The notes beneath the pieces are model-generated. The model had not been told where the DNA came from, ran no database searches, and saw only the letters and a list, made by a program, of their open reading frames with translations. The translations under genes and the position numbers were made by a program. 54,532 nt of DNA from Bacteroidales bacterium (GTDB lineage: Bacteria; Bacteroidota; Bacteroidia; Bacteroidales; P3). The number at the start of each line of letters is the position of its first letter. Position 1 is the first letter of the stretch. The stretch lies in assembly GCA_024400415.1 (NCBI GenBank), contig JAKSMS010000007.1, positions 1 to 54,532 of the forward strand, given 5' to 3'. Of this stretch, positions 40,771 through 49,661 are shown piece by piece.

Positions 40771-40801
40771 TTTGAAAAGTGAAGAAAAATGCGTATCTTT
40801 G
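40771..40801 (+). promoter_or_regulatory. Promoter of the rdgB operon
   Basis: TTTG 40771-40774, 19 bp, TATCTTTG 40794-40801 followed by CA, about 61 bp before the rdgB start. Confidence 0.8.
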
Positions 40802-40861
40802 CACAACAACGCAAGTTGAGCAAATCAATATAATACACTCCACATCAAACAATTAACAGTA

Positions 40862-41446
40862 ATGAAGACTTTGATATTTGCCACCAACAACAAGCATAAG
40901 ATCCACGAGGTGCGCCAACTTCTTGAAGGTGTGGTGGAAATCAAAAGCCTTGACGAGATGGGTCTTGCTGGCGACATTCCCGAAACCAGCGACACGCTCC
41001 AAGGCAACGCCCTTCAAAAGGCCCAATGGATATGGGATCGCACGCATACCGACTGTTTTGCCGACGACACTGGACTAGAAGTGGAGGCGCTTGACGGCCG
41101 CCCGGGAGTATACAGCGCCCGCTACGCCGGAGAGCATTGCTCTTTTGACGACAACGTGGACAAGATGCTGCGCGAAATGGAAGGCAAGACTAATCGCAAC
41201 GCCTGCTTCCGCACAGTAGTATGCCTGATGGAAGGCGGAGCGCCGCGATACTTCGAAGGAAGAGTTGACGGACAGATACTTACCGAGCGCTATGGCAAAG
41301 AGGGATTTGGATACGACCCCATCTTTATGCCCGACCGCTTTGCCGTGAGCTTTGCCGAAATGCCTTTGGAAGTAAAGAACCGAATCAGCCATCGCGGAAA
41401 AGCCGTGGCCAAACTGGTAGAATACCTCAAAGACATCAATAAATAA
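40862..41446 (+). CDS. rdgB: XTP/dITP diphosphatase (RdgB/HAM1 family)
   Basis: A 194-residue protein of normal length. Start motif FATNNKHKIHEVRQLL, then the metal-binding FADDTGLEVEALDGRPGVYSARYAG, GFGYDPIFMPD and NRISHRGKA near the C-terminus are all family signatures. It removes non-canonical purines by hydrolysing XTP, dITP and ITP to the monophosphate and PPi in the cytoplasm. It opens a five-gene operon that also holds purine nucleoside phosphorylase, consistent with purine housekeeping. Confidence 0.96.
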   Translation: MKTLIFATNNKHKIHEVRQLLEGVVEIKSLDEMGLAGDIPETSDTLQGNALQKAQWIWDRTHTDCFADDTGLEVEALDGRPGVYSARYAGEHCSFDDNVDKMLREMEGKTNRNACFRTVVCLMEGGAPRYFEGRVDGQILTERYGKEGFGYDPIFMPDRFAVSFAEMPLEVKNRISHRGKAVAKLVEYLKDINK

Positions 41447-41464
41447 TAAAAACACACGACCCAG

Positions 41465-42022
41465 ATGGACTACACAAAGGTATATCCGGTAGAGATAATG
41501 GAGGGATTCACCGAGAGCGGATCCTGCATGCTGATGCTGATGGAGCCGGGCAGCAACCGATACATTCCCATCATGATAGGCGAGCACGAAGCCCAAGCCA
41601 TCATACTGGCCCAGGAACAGACCGACACCAAGCGCCCCATGACGCATCAGCTGATCCACAACATCATGGACTCCTTTGCCCTAGAGCTCAAGCTGGTGAC
41701 GATAGACAAGTTCGAGGAAGGCATCTTCTACGCCAGCCTCCACATGACCGACGGCATTCTTGAAAAGCGTGTGGACAGCAGAACAAGCGACGCCGTAGTG
41801 CTGGCCATCATGCACGGATGCGACATCGAGATGGAGAACTCGACACTTGAAGACACCGCCATCGAGCGCGACAGCCTAGAGCACGGATACCAACAGAAAG
41901 AAGACTTGCGCGAGGCCTCCTTAGAGGAACTGCGACAGCAGCTGGAAGAGGCCGAAGCCAACGAAGAATATGAACTGGCAGCAGAGCTGCAACTTAAAAT
42001 TGACCAATGGACGAAAGAGTAA
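41465..42022 (+). CDS. Bifunctional nuclease family protein (DUF151) with UVR motif
   Basis: A 185-residue protein. The N-terminal DUF151 domain (about 1-130) has [25 protein letters not shown] and [12 protein letters not shown]-terminal UvrB/UvrC-type motif (about 150-185) reads [27 protein letters not shown]. The DUF151 fold has been reported to have RNase/DNase activity in some organisms; the role here is open, possibly nucleic-acid turnover or repair. It sits 18 bp after rdgB and overlaps the start of the phosphorylase gene by 16 bp, which suggests translational coupling. Confidence 0.88.
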   Translation: MDYTKVYPVEIMEGFTESGSCMLMLMEPGSNRYIPIMIGEHEAQAIILAQEQTDTKRPMTHQLIHNIMDSFALELKLVTIDKFEEGIFYASLHMTDGILEKRVDSRTSDAVVLAIMHGCDIEMENSTLEDTAIERDSLEHGYQQKEDLREASLEELRQQLEEAEANEEYELAAELQLKIDQWTKE

Positions 42023-42828
42023 TTCGATTCGACGAATCGGCAGACTTCCTCAGAAGCCGCATCAAAGAAATTCCCGAAATAGGAATCATCTTGGGAAGCG
42101 GCCTCGGCAAACTGGCCGACAAGATTGAGGACCCGACCATCATACCTTATACTGAGATTCCCAACTTCAAGCGCTCGACAGCCGTAGGACACAAAGGCAA
42201 CCTCATCTTCGGACGATTGGGCGGACGCTCGGTAGTGGCCATGCAAGGAAGATTCCACTATTATGAAGGCTACACGATGCAGGAAGTGACCTTCCCCGTC
42301 AGAGTGATGGCAAGACTGGGCGTAAAGACCCTCTTTGTAAGCAACGCCGCGGGCGGCATAACCACCGACCTGCACGTGGGCGACCTCATGATAATCACAG
42401 ACCATATCAACCTAATGCCCAATCCATTGATAGGAAAGAATATTGACGAGATGGGAGTAAGGTTCCCCGATATGACAACTGCATACAGTACCCGTATTCG
42501 GAAGATTGCCGACGAGGAGGCCGCCCAAATGGGCATCAGCCTAAAACGTGGCGTATACGTAGCCGGCACGGGTCCAACCTACGAGACTCCGGCAGAATAC
42601 CGCTACTTTGGAGCCATTGGCGGAAACGCCGTAGGCATGTCCACCGTTCCAGAAGTAATAGTGGCACGCCACTCAGGCCTAGAAGTATTCGGCATGAGCG
42701 TGATAACCAACGAATCTGCAGCCTTGAGCGAAGAGGTAAAGAACGACGAGAACGACGTGGTGATAGCCGCCGACAAAGCCGCCGACAAGATGACCGCGCT
42801 GTTCGAAAGAATCATCAGCAAGCTATGA
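42007..42828 (+). CDS. punA: Purine-nucleoside phosphorylase
   Basis: A 273-residue trimeric-type phosphorylase. Motifs: GIILGSGLG (phosphate loop), [43 protein letters not shown] (purine site Glu), [11 protein letters not shown] and VITNESA. It splits inosine, guanosine and related nucleosides with phosphate into base and ribose-1-phosphate in the cytoplasm. The final residue pattern is Asn in VITNE, typical for 6-oxopurine preference. It overlaps both neighbours, DUF151 by 16 bp and the HAD gene by 4 bp. Confidence 0.95.
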   Translation: MDERVIRFDESADFLRSRIKEIPEIGIILGSGLGKLADKIEDPTIIPYTEIPNFKRSTAVGHKGNLIFGRLGGRSVVAMQGRFHYYEGYTMQEVTFPVRVMARLGVKTLFVSNAAGGITTDLHVGDLMIITDHINLMPNPLIGKNIDEMGVRFPDMTTAYSTRIRKIADEEAAQMGISLKRGVYVAGTGPTYETPAEYRYFGAIGGNAVGMSTVPEVIVARHSGLEVFGMSVITNESAALSEEVKNDENDVVIAADKAADKMTALFERIISKL

Positions 42829-43592
42829 TCAAGGCCGCATTTTTCGACATAGACGGCACACTGCTCAGTTTCAAGACCCACCAAGTGTCGGAAGGGACCA
42901 TACGCGCCTTCGACCGACTGCACAAAATGGGCATAAAGACTTTTCTTTCAACAGGAAGAGCGCCTGCGCTTATTCCAGACATGCCCCTCCATTTCGATGG
43001 AAGAGTGACCACGAACGGAAGCTTGGTGTTTGTCGACAACAAAGTGCTGGTAAGGAATTTCATTCCTCAAGAAGAGGTTAAAGCGTGGCTTGAATATGCA
43101 AAGCGCAACCAAGTGAGCACCATGCTGTTTGGAGAAACTGAAATGTGGGGTGCACAGAGAGATGCCATATTCGACAAGATTCACGACCAGCTGCAATTTA
43201 AGCTGCCGCCATGGACAGATATTGACAACTTGTGCGATTTCGAGACCGTACAGATAATTGCCGACATCAAAATAGAGCAAGAGCCCGAACTGGCCAAACT
43301 GCTGCCACACTGCAAGTTCCCAAGATGGCATCCAGACTTTACCGACGTGCTGGCTGCAGGCAACAGCAAGGCCACCGGAATCGAGCGAATACTCAACCAC
43401 TTCGGATGGAATCGAGAAGAATCCATCTGCTTTGGCGACGGCGGCAACGACATAGAAATGCTAGAGTACTGCGGAATCGGAGTAGCCATGGGCAACGCAG
43501 CCGACAACGTGAAAGCCCATGCCGACTACGTGACCACAAGCGTTGATGAAGAAGGCATAGAGCAAGCCGTCAACAACCTAATCAAACAGTAA
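42825..43592 (+). CDS. HAD-superfamily hydrolase, Cof-type (IIB)
   Basis: A 255-residue phosphatase. Motif [11 protein letters not shown] (Asp nucleophile about residue 8), motif [10 protein letters not shown], motif III Lys in [12 protein letters not shown] and motif [14 protein letters not shown] are complete. The large C2b cap between motifs II and III places it in the Cof/YbiV group that dephosphorylates sugar phosphates and phosphorylated cofactors. Substrate cannot be read; neighbours suggest a ribose or nucleotide phosphate, which is inference. Its start overlaps punA by 4 bp, and the CoA-transferase gene follows after 10 bp. Confidence 0.9.
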   Translation: MIKAAFFDIDGTLLSFKTHQVSEGTIRAFDRLHKMGIKTFLSTGRAPALIPDMPLHFDGRVTTNGSLVFVDNKVLVRNFIPQEEVKAWLEYAKRNQVSTMLFGETEMWGAQRDAIFDKIHDQLQFKLPPWTDIDNLCDFETVQIIADIKIEQEPELAKLLPHCKFPRWHPDFTDVLAAGNSKATGIERILNHFGWNREESICFGDGGNDIEMLEYCGIGVAMGNAADNVKAHADYVTTSVDEEGIEQAVNNLIKQ

Positions 43593-43602
43593 ACCACTAT
43601 TT

Positions 43603-44877
43603 ATGAGATACCTATCCGCCGAAGAGGCACTTCAGCCCATCCAGAATGGAGACCACATTCACTGGCCCTGCGTTAGCGCAGTACCCGAGCACCTAGTTAA
43701 AGCGTTGGTAGAAAGAGTATCCTACAATACATTAAAAGACATACATATAAGCCACTTCTATACTGAGGGATATTCCGACTACACCTTACCCGAATACCAA
43801 GGCCTGATACACCTTGACTCCTTCTTTGTAGGTGCCAACGTACGCAAAGCAACCAACGAAGGCAGAGCGGGCACCATTCCCTGCTCGCTAAGCGAGGTGC
43901 CCAGAATGATTGAAAGCGGAGCCATTCGTAGCGACGTAGTACTACTGATGGTTAGCGAACCAGACGAAAATGGATATGTGTCACTAGGCACTTCATGCGA
44001 CTACATGCGCGAGGCCATGAAGGCAGCCAGATACATAGTAGCGCAGGTAAACAGGTATGTACCATACACTTACGGAGATACTAAAATCAACATCTCAGAG
44101 ATAGACGCTTTCGTTCATTACGACCAGCCACTCAATGAAGCCGGTTCTATGCCGCTAAGCGAAACCGACAAGATGATTGGCCGCCATACCGCCGAACTGA
44201 TTCCAGACGGAGCCACATTGCAAGTGGGCATAGGAAACATTCCTTCAGCCGTTCTGGCTCAGCTAAAAGATCACAAACATCTTGGAATCCACAGCGAAAT
44301 GATTTCCGACGACGTGGTTGACCTCTACAATACCGGAGCTATTGACGGCAGCAAAAAGAAGACCGATCCAGGGAAGATGGTTGCCATGTTCCTAAAAGGC
44401 TCCAGCAAGCTATACAACTATGTGGATCATAACAAAGAGGTGATGATCAACAGCGTAGCCTACACAAACAACCCATTCAACATTGCGCAAAACCCTAACG
44501 TCATTGCATTAAACTCAGCAATAGAGATAGACCTAACAGGTCAGGTTTGCGCTGATTCCATCGGAACTAAAATATTTTCAGGAAGCGGTGGACAGCTAGA
44601 CTTCATGATAGGAGCCACCTACAGCGAAGGCGGAAAACCGATAATCGCCATGCCTAGCATTACAGGCAAAGGCGCCTCGAAAATAGTGCCAACACTTACC
44701 CAAGGGGCAGGTGTCGTGACACCTAGGACACTAACACAATGGGTTGTAACAGAACAAGGAGCTGTTAACTTATACGCCAAACCAATCCACGAAAGAGCCA
44801 GACTACTCATATCTATAGCACACCCAAGCCAGCAAGAAACCCTCGAACGCCAAGCACGAGAACTCGGCATATTGTAA
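43603..44877 (+). CDS. Acetyl-CoA hydrolase/CoA-transferase family protein
   Basis: A 424-residue class I CoA-transferase. The catalytic Glu is Glu232 in GIHSEMISDD; the CoA-loop GIGNIPSAVLA (209-219) and SGSGGQLDFMIGA (the GGQ/VDF box) are typical of 4-hydroxybutyrate/butyryl-CoA:acetate CoA-transferases. Likely reaction: moves CoA between a C4 acid and acetate. Together with the crotonase and dehydrogenase 13 kb upstream, it could complete part of a butyrate-type pathway, but a pure acetate/succinate transferase is possible. It is last in the rdgB operon, an unusual companion for purine genes. Decayed transposase sequence follows. Confidence 0.85.
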   Translation: MRYLSAEEALQPIQNGDHIHWPCVSAVPEHLVKALVERVSYNTLKDIHISHFYTEGYSDYTLPEYQGLIHLDSFFVGANVRKATNEGRAGTIPCSLSEVPRMIESGAIRSDVVLLMVSEPDENGYVSLGTSCDYMREAMKAARYIVAQVNRYVPYTYGDTKINISEIDAFVHYDQPLNEAGSMPLSETDKMIGRHTAELIPDGATLQVGIGNIPSAVLAQLKDHKHLGIHSEMISDDVVDLYNTGAIDGSKKKTDPGKMVAMFLKGSSKLYNYVDHNKEVMINSVAYTNNPFNIAQNPNVIALNSAIEIDLTGQVCADSIGTKIFSGSGGQLDFMIGATYSEGGKPIIAMPSITGKGASKIVPTLTQGAGVVTPRTLTQWVVTEQGAVNLYAKPIHERARLLISIAHPSQQETLERQARELGIL

Positions 44878-44992
44878 TCACCCCACCAAAAAAAAACGTT
44901 TCGTGGAAATGGGAATAGAATAAACAATTCGACTTGTCTACGAGTCGGCGCACCGGCTTAGTATAATACTCCCGAAATATTAGACACCTGCA

Positions 44993-45208
44993 TTGGTAAT
45001 ACTGACGATGGTCAACATGCTCGCACTGATAGGTATAGCGGTCAACCAAAAGCGAGTCAGAAGGCTACTCAGACTGATGGGGATTAATGCTATATACCCT
45101 AAGAACTGTCTCTCTAAAGGAGGCTGTCCTCAATACATACATCTGTATCTGCTGAGAAGGCTGGACGTTGGGCAACCGAACCTATTATGGATCACGGACA
45201 TATCTTAA
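44993..45208 (+). pseudogene. IS3-family transposase (OrfB) remnant
   Basis: A 71-codon open stretch reads VNQKRVRRLLRLMGINAIYPK and ends LLRRLDVGQPNLLWITDIS, matching the region of IS3/IS150-type OrfB up to the first catalytic Asp (WxTDI). The stop comes directly there, so the DDE domain is lost, and no start or OrfA is found upstream. The segment spans 44878-45218 with no other gene. It is a decayed mobile element, presumably inserted between the CoA-transferase and lipoprotein genes. Terminal inverted repeats were not identified. Confidence 0.8.
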
Positions 45209-45218
45209 TCGAAGTATC

Positions 45219-45242
45219 AAAAAAAAGCCCCGAAATGGGGCT
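45219..45242 (-). terminator. Terminator after the 45.3-kb lipoprotein gene
   Basis: AGCCCC (45226-45231), loop, GGGGCT (45237-45242) with an eight-base T run on the minus strand. Confidence 0.85.
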
Positions 45243-45271
45243 CTGTATTTTTGATAAGGATATGATTCGGA

Positions 45272-45685
45272 TTAGCGGACCACGCACACTTTGAATCGCA
45301 TTGGGTCGATGCTTTCCATTCCCTCTGGAAGACCGCCGTCGAGATCCTGGATAATGAAGGTTACCTCGCCAGTTCTCCAATCGAAACGAATATTCTCGCC
45401 CCAGGTAGCGTTCTCTGCTGCACTGTAGTATGGGAACACGTAAGGGAGCTGATTCCAACGGCCGTCTTCAAGCACGTAGGCAACAACCATGCCGTTTGCA
45501 GCTACCGAAGGGGTGATATCGGAGTTGGCGAAGGTGGCATAGTAGTAGTTGAGGCCTGCCTGGGTGATCCAGTTGTTTGGATATACGTCATATTCGTAAG
45601 AAAGGGTTACTTCTTTGGAACAGCCTGAAGTGATTGCCAGGACGATGCATGCCAAGATAGGCAGTAAAATCTTCTTTGCTTTCAT
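45272..45685 (-). CDS. Uncharacterised lipoprotein
   Basis: A 137-residue lipoprotein (signal ends ITSGC, Cys22). The mature part is aromatic and beta-like: VTLSYEYDVYPNNW, GLNYYYATFANSDITPSVAANGMVVAYVLEDGRWNQLPYVFPY, VTFIIQDLDGG and RFKVCVVR. This resembles a group of short Bacteroidales lipoproteins of unknown function with WxxLPY and a KxVV end. No conserved catalytic residues. A TAATTTTG box on the minus strand (45740-45733) precedes it; a terminator follows. It is separated from mutS2 by 136 bp. Confidence 0.75.
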   Translation of the reverse strand: MKAKKILLPILACIVLAITSGCSKEVTLSYEYDVYPNNWITQAGLNYYYATFANSDITPSVAANGMVVAYVLEDGRWNQLPYVFPYYSAAENATWGENIRFDWRTGEVTFIIQDLDGGLPEGMESIDPMRFKVCVVR

Positions 45686-45821
45686 GGTGTTATGTTTTTG
45701 GTGTTAATGTTTTTTTCGTTTTTTTCCAATTGCAAAATTACTACTTTTTATTGGATATTTTCCTTTTTTTGTCAGTATTTTTCCTTTACGTGTGTTTTTC
45801 TTTCTATCGCTGACGCTATAA

Positions 45822-48257
45822 CTACTTCAGATGAACGATAGTTATGCCATCGCCGCCTAGCTGGAGCTGTTCGGAGTGAAACGACTGTACATCGCGGTTG
45901 CCTTGCAGGGTCTCTCTCACGATGGTCTTGAGGATTCCGTAGCCTTTGCCGTGGAGGATGCGGAGGTCTTTCTCTCCAAGGAGCATGGCCTCGTCGATAT
46001 GGCGATGGAGCATATCTAATGCCTCGTCGGCACGACAGCCCCTGAGATCGAGCGTGGGGCTAAAGTATTTTCGCTTCTCATTTATCTCGTTGTAGATGGA
46101 CTGGAAGTGTGTCTCTTGACGCTTGGTCTTGTCCGTCGGGATGCGCTTCTTCTTGGTCTTTGTCAATCGTGACACGGCTATAGTCATCCGTATGGAGTTG
46201 GACTCTACGACGGCTTTCTTGCCCTTGAGTTCTACTACTTCGCCATAGGTGTCCTGGTCGTCGACCTTGACGATATCGCCTACTGTAATAGGACTGTTAT
46301 CTACCTCGTCGTCGGCTGGCTGCTGCGGGGCTGGTGCCAACTGCTGAGACTGCTTCTTCCGGGACTCTTGGTGCTGCTGCTGTGCAAGGTCGATGGCTTC
46401 TGCCTCTGCTTTGAGCTGTTCGCGAGCTGCTTTGGTCTGCTCCTTTTCGGCTTGAGCAGTCTTAATGTCGGAGATAGTCTGCTCCACTGTGCGATTGGCC
46501 TTCTGGAGTATCTGCTTTGCCTCGTTGCGGGCGGTGGAGAGTATCTCATAACGCTTGTTTTCCAGTTTTTCGTTGAGGGTCTGGTATTTCTGTATCACCT
46601 CGGAAAGGAACTGGTCTGAGACTTCGAGTTCGGCTTTCTGGCGAGCGATCTCTTGCTTGTCGAGCTCTATCTGCTGCAGCTGATGCTCGAAATTCAGCAT
46701 TTCCTGACCCACCTTGCTTCCGGCCGCCTGGAGCACATCTGCCGGAAAACCGATATTCTGGGCGATTTCGAAGGCGAAAGAACTGCCAGGATGGCCTATG
46801 CTGAGACGATAGAGAGGCTTCATGATGGCGGTGTCGAAGAGCATGGCACCATTGATGATGCCGTCGTAGCGGTCGGCTAGGAGCTTGAGGTCGGCGAAAT
46901 GGGTGGTAACCACACCGAAGGCTCCCCGCGAGTAGAGTTCTTCCAGCACAGCCTCGGCAATAGCGCAGCCGGAACGCGGCTCGGTGCCCCCGCCTAGCTC
47001 GTCAAGGAGGAAGAGGGTGCGATTATCGGCAACAGAAAGCAGCTGCTTCATGTTTTGCAGATGAGAGGTGTAGGTGGAAAGCTCGTCGTCGATTGACTGC
47101 TGGTCGCCAATATCGATGAAGATGCTGCCGAAAAGGCCCATCTCCGACGTTTCTCTACAAGGCACTAGCAGTCCGCACTGAAGCATATACTGAATAAGTC
47201 CAACTGCCTTGAGGCAGACTGACTTGCCGCCCGCGTTGGGGCCGGAGATGATAAGAATCTTGGAGACTTCGTCGAGCTGAATAGAGAAGGGCACCACTTG
47301 GCGATGCTGGCTCTCTGATTGGGCAAGCAGGAGGGGGTGGCGCGCTTCGATCCAGTTGATCTGTGGGGTATCGGTGATAACCGGAAGGCCGCAATGCAGG
47401 CTGAGTGCCAGACGAGCCTTAGCACGAACGAAGTCAATCCTGGCGAGTACCCAGTAGGCATTTTGCAGCCTAGATATCTCTGGGCGAAGCAGGTCGGAGA
47501 ATGCGAGGAGAATCTTGTGGATCTCGTGGCGCTCGGCAAACTCGAGTTCGCGAAGGTCGTTGTTGAGCTCTACCACCTCGGAGGGTTCCACGAAAGCTGT
47601 CTGACGCGTAGCGGACTCGTCGTGAATGAAGCCTTTGATCTTGCGGCGATGGGTGTCGAGCATAGGGATGACGAGGCGGCCGTTTCGGATGGTCACTTCG
47701 GCGTCATCAGGAGCCCAGCCTTCTTTTTTGGCGCGGTTGAGCGAGCGGGAGATCTGCATGTCTACCTCGGACTGCTTGCGGTGCATCTGACGACGTATCT
47801 CGCTGAGAAGCGGCGATGCATTATCGTATATCTCACCTTTGTCGTCGACGATCTTATTGATTTGGCGAAGGAGCGCGGGATTGAGTTCGGCATGGGATGC
47901 CAGCTGGGCCAGCTGGGGATATTTCTCCGGATTGTCGTGTAGGAGAAAGCGCAGGCAGTCTGAGAGGGTCTTGAGGGAGACCTTCATATTCTGCATATGC
48001 TGGAGTTCGATGACGGTATTGCCGATCTTGAGGTGTTCCAGCTCGTCGGTCAGGTCTACAAAGTCTTGCTGAGGAAACGAGCTTTCGAGCATGAGAATCT
48101 GACGCATCTCGTCGGTCTGCTCCAATTCGCGCAGCACTCGGCCATAGTTGTCGGTAAAGGCCATTTCCTGCACCATGCGAAGGGCCAGACGATTGCTGCA
48201 TTCGGCTGCCAGCATCTGACGTATGCGATCAAATCCTATTTGTTGTTCAACATTCAT
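45822..48257 (-). CDS. mutS2: MutS2-type ATPase/endonuclease
   Basis: An 811-residue protein. It has a clamp/core region, Walker A ISGPNAGGKS (337-346), the MutS signature STYTSHLQNMKQLL, Walker B LFLLDELGGGTEP and a C-terminal Smr domain with LDLRG near 735 and HGKGYGIL near 780. A coiled coil (about 515-630) precedes a KOW-like GDIVKVDDQDTYGEV segment. Family knowledge: MutS2 suppresses homologous recombination or helps rescue collided ribosomes. DELGGGTEP and HGKGYGIL differ slightly from the common DELGAGTDP and HGKGTGAL. It is the last gene of the long minus-strand run and lies 45 bp after the omega-amidase gene. Confidence 0.94.
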   Translation of the reverse strand: MNVEQQIGFDRIRQMLAAECSNRLALRMVQEMAFTDNYGRVLRELEQTDEMRQILMLESSFPQQDFVDLTDELEHLKIGNTVIELQHMQNMKVSLKTLSDCLRFLLHDNPEKYPQLAQLASHAELNPALLRQINKIVDDKGEIYDNASPLLSEIRRQMHRKQSEVDMQISRSLNRAKKEGWAPDDAEVTIRNGRLVIPMLDTHRRKIKGFIHDESATRQTAFVEPSEVVELNNDLRELEFAERHEIHKILLAFSDLLRPEISRLQNAYWVLARIDFVRAKARLALSLHCGLPVITDTPQINWIEARHPLLLAQSESQHRQVVPFSIQLDEVSKILIISGPNAGGKSVCLKAVGLIQYMLQCGLLVPCRETSEMGLFGSIFIDIGDQQSIDDELSTYTSHLQNMKQLLSVADNRTLFLLDELGGGTEPRSGCAIAEAVLEELYSRGAFGVVTTHFADLKLLADRYDGIINGAMLFDTAIMKPLYRLSIGHPGSSFAFEIAQNIGFPADVLQAAGSKVGQEMLNFEHQLQQIELDKQEIARQKAELEVSDQFLSEVIQKYQTLNEKLENKRYEILSTARNEAKQILQKANRTVEQTISDIKTAQAEKEQTKAAREQLKAEAEAIDLAQQQHQESRKKQSQQLAPAPQQPADDEVDNSPITVGDIVKVDDQDTYGEVVELKGKKAVVESNSIRMTIAVSRLTKTKKKRIPTDKTKRQETHFQSIYNEINEKRKYFSPTLDLRGCRADEALDMLHRHIDEAMLLGEKDLRILHGKGYGILKTIVRETLQGNRDVQSFHSEQLQLGGDGITIVHLK

Positions 48258-48302
48258 TGTGTGATTCTGAATATGATTATGTGTCGTGATTTAGTAATGT
48301 AA

Positions 48303-49082
48303 TTAGTCAAAATCTAGATAGAACGGCCAATGGCTGCGGAATTTGGCAAGGCTCTGGGCGTCAAGAACGGCCTCCTGCACCTGCGATGCCGAGGGGTCGC
48401 ACTCGGAGACGGGTTGGCCCTTGAAGTCGATGACGGCAGAATTCCCCGTATAGGGAATGCCTACGCCATCAGTGCCTACGCGGTTGACTCCGACAACATA
48501 GCAGAGATTTTCGATAGCGCGTGCGCGTAAGAGCGTAGACCAAGCCTCGTGGCGCGATCCGGGCCAGTTGGCGCTTAGAATGAGTAGGTCGTAGGACAAC
48601 GCCTCCTCTCCTGCCCTATCATTGCGGAGCCACTTGGGGAAACGGAGGTCGTAGCAGATAGCGGGCTTGATACGCCAGCCTCGAAACTGGGTAACTACGC
48701 GACGCGAGCCCCGACCGAGCTGGGCGTGCTCGCTAGACATGCGAAAAGTGTGCGCCTTGTCGTAGTATTCGTAGCTGCCGTCAGGGAAGACGAGATGCAT
48801 GCGATTATAGACAACCCCTTGGTCGAGGACCGTCCATGTGGCCACAAACAGAGCATCCTTTGTACGAGCCATTTGGCGTGCGAATTCCAGGGTTGGCGAC
48901 TCTGGAGGCTGGGCCATGCAGGCCATATTATCGGAAAATCCGGTAGAAAAAGTTTCGGGCACCACCAGAATGTCGGCATCGGAAACTGTGGCAAAGGCGC
49001 GTTCCACCATAGCATAGTTGGCTTGTGGATCTTCCCAAGCGATATCCTGTTGGAAGTAGGCTATTTTAAGTTGTTCTTTCAT
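48303..49082 (-). CDS. Nitrilase-superfamily omega-amidase (YafV/NIT2 type)
   Basis: A 259-residue hydrolase with the complete Glu-Lys-Cys triad: Glu43 in VVPETFSTGF, Lys109 in YYDKAHTF and Cys143 in ICYDLRFP. NMACMAQP and ILSANWPGSR match the YafV/NIT2 branch that hydrolyses alpha-ketoglutaramate and alpha-ketosuccinamate, a metabolite-repair function. The substrate assignment follows from family membership. It sits 9 bp after the LRR gene in the minus-strand run. Confidence 0.9.
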   Translation of the reverse strand: MKEQLKIAYFQQDIAWEDPQANYAMVERAFATVSDADILVVPETFSTGFSDNMACMAQPPESPTLEFARQMARTKDALFVATWTVLDQGVVYNRMHLVFPDGSYEYYDKAHTFRMSSEHAQLGRGSRRVVTQFRGWRIKPAICYDLRFPKWLRNDRAGEEALSYDLLILSANWPGSRHEAWSTLLRARAIENLCYVVGVNRVGTDGVGIPYTGNSAVIDFKGQPVSECDPSASQVQEAVLDAQSLAKFRSHWPFYLDFD

Positions 49083-49091
49083 AGACGGGTA

Positions 49092-49661
49092 TTAGTGGGA
49101 ACAGTTGCAGGCTTGATCCCAAACCTTCTTGACATCGGGAAGAAGGTCGGAGATGAGTTCTTGATCTTCGAGCGTAAGAGGACACGCCCTGAGGTCGATC
49201 ACCTTGAGCGACCCATTGAGCATAACAATAGAGGGCGGAAGCTCATAGATGCCGGTCTTCCACAGCACGAGCTGCTTCAGGGAAGCAAGCTTGGCGATAG
49301 TGACGGGCAGTTCTTCGAGGGGGTTGCGGCTGGCATCAAGCAGCTCTAGCGAGGATAACTGCTCGACGGTCTCTGGCAGGAAATGAATCCAGTTGCGCGA
49401 CACATCGAGCGACTTGAGTTGGGAGAGTTCTCCGATCCAGCTTGGGATAGAGTCGATAAAGTTCTTGCTGAGGTCTAGCTGCTGGAGATTCTTCATCTGG
49501 CGTATTTCGGGCGGAACCGCTTTGAGCCGCTTATAGGTAAGCTTGAGGCTATAGACTGCGTTGGGATCATTGACTTCGGAAAGGCTTGTATACACCTTGC
49601 CCGGCTGGGCATAAAGAACGCCAAACGAAGCAACAAAGACGAGTATCAGAAGACGTTTCAT
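49092..49661 (-). CDS. Exported leucine-rich-repeat protein
   Basis: A 189-residue protein with a signal peptide (MKRLLILVFVASFGVLYAQ). About five LRR units of 23 residues follow: LKAVPPEIRQMKNLQQLDLS, FIDSIPSWIGELSQLKSLDVS, WIHFLPETVEQLSSLELLDAS, PLEELPVTIAKLASLKQLVLW and IYELPPSIVMLNGSLKVIDL. It ends with KKVWDQACNCSH, containing two Cys. LRRs are protein-binding surfaces; a periplasmic or surface role is inferred. It overlaps ribF by 4 bp, an odd pairing that suggests operon-level shuffling. Confidence 0.85.
   Translation of the reverse strand: MKRLLILVFVASFGVLYAQPGKVYTSLSEVNDPNAVYSLKLTYKRLKAVPPEIRQMKNLQQLDLSKNFIDSIPSWIGELSQLKSLDVSRNWIHFLPETVEQLSSLELLDASRNPLEELPVTIAKLASLKQLVLWKTGIYELPPSIVMLNGSLKVIDLRACPLTLEDQELISDLLPDVKKVWDQACNCSH

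Noticed and set aside
40404-40809. Two overlapping minus-strand frames (93 and 64 codons) between the short transcript and rdgB
   Set aside because: They cross the clear plus-strand terminator and promoter, have no promoter of their own and no family resemblance that I can name.
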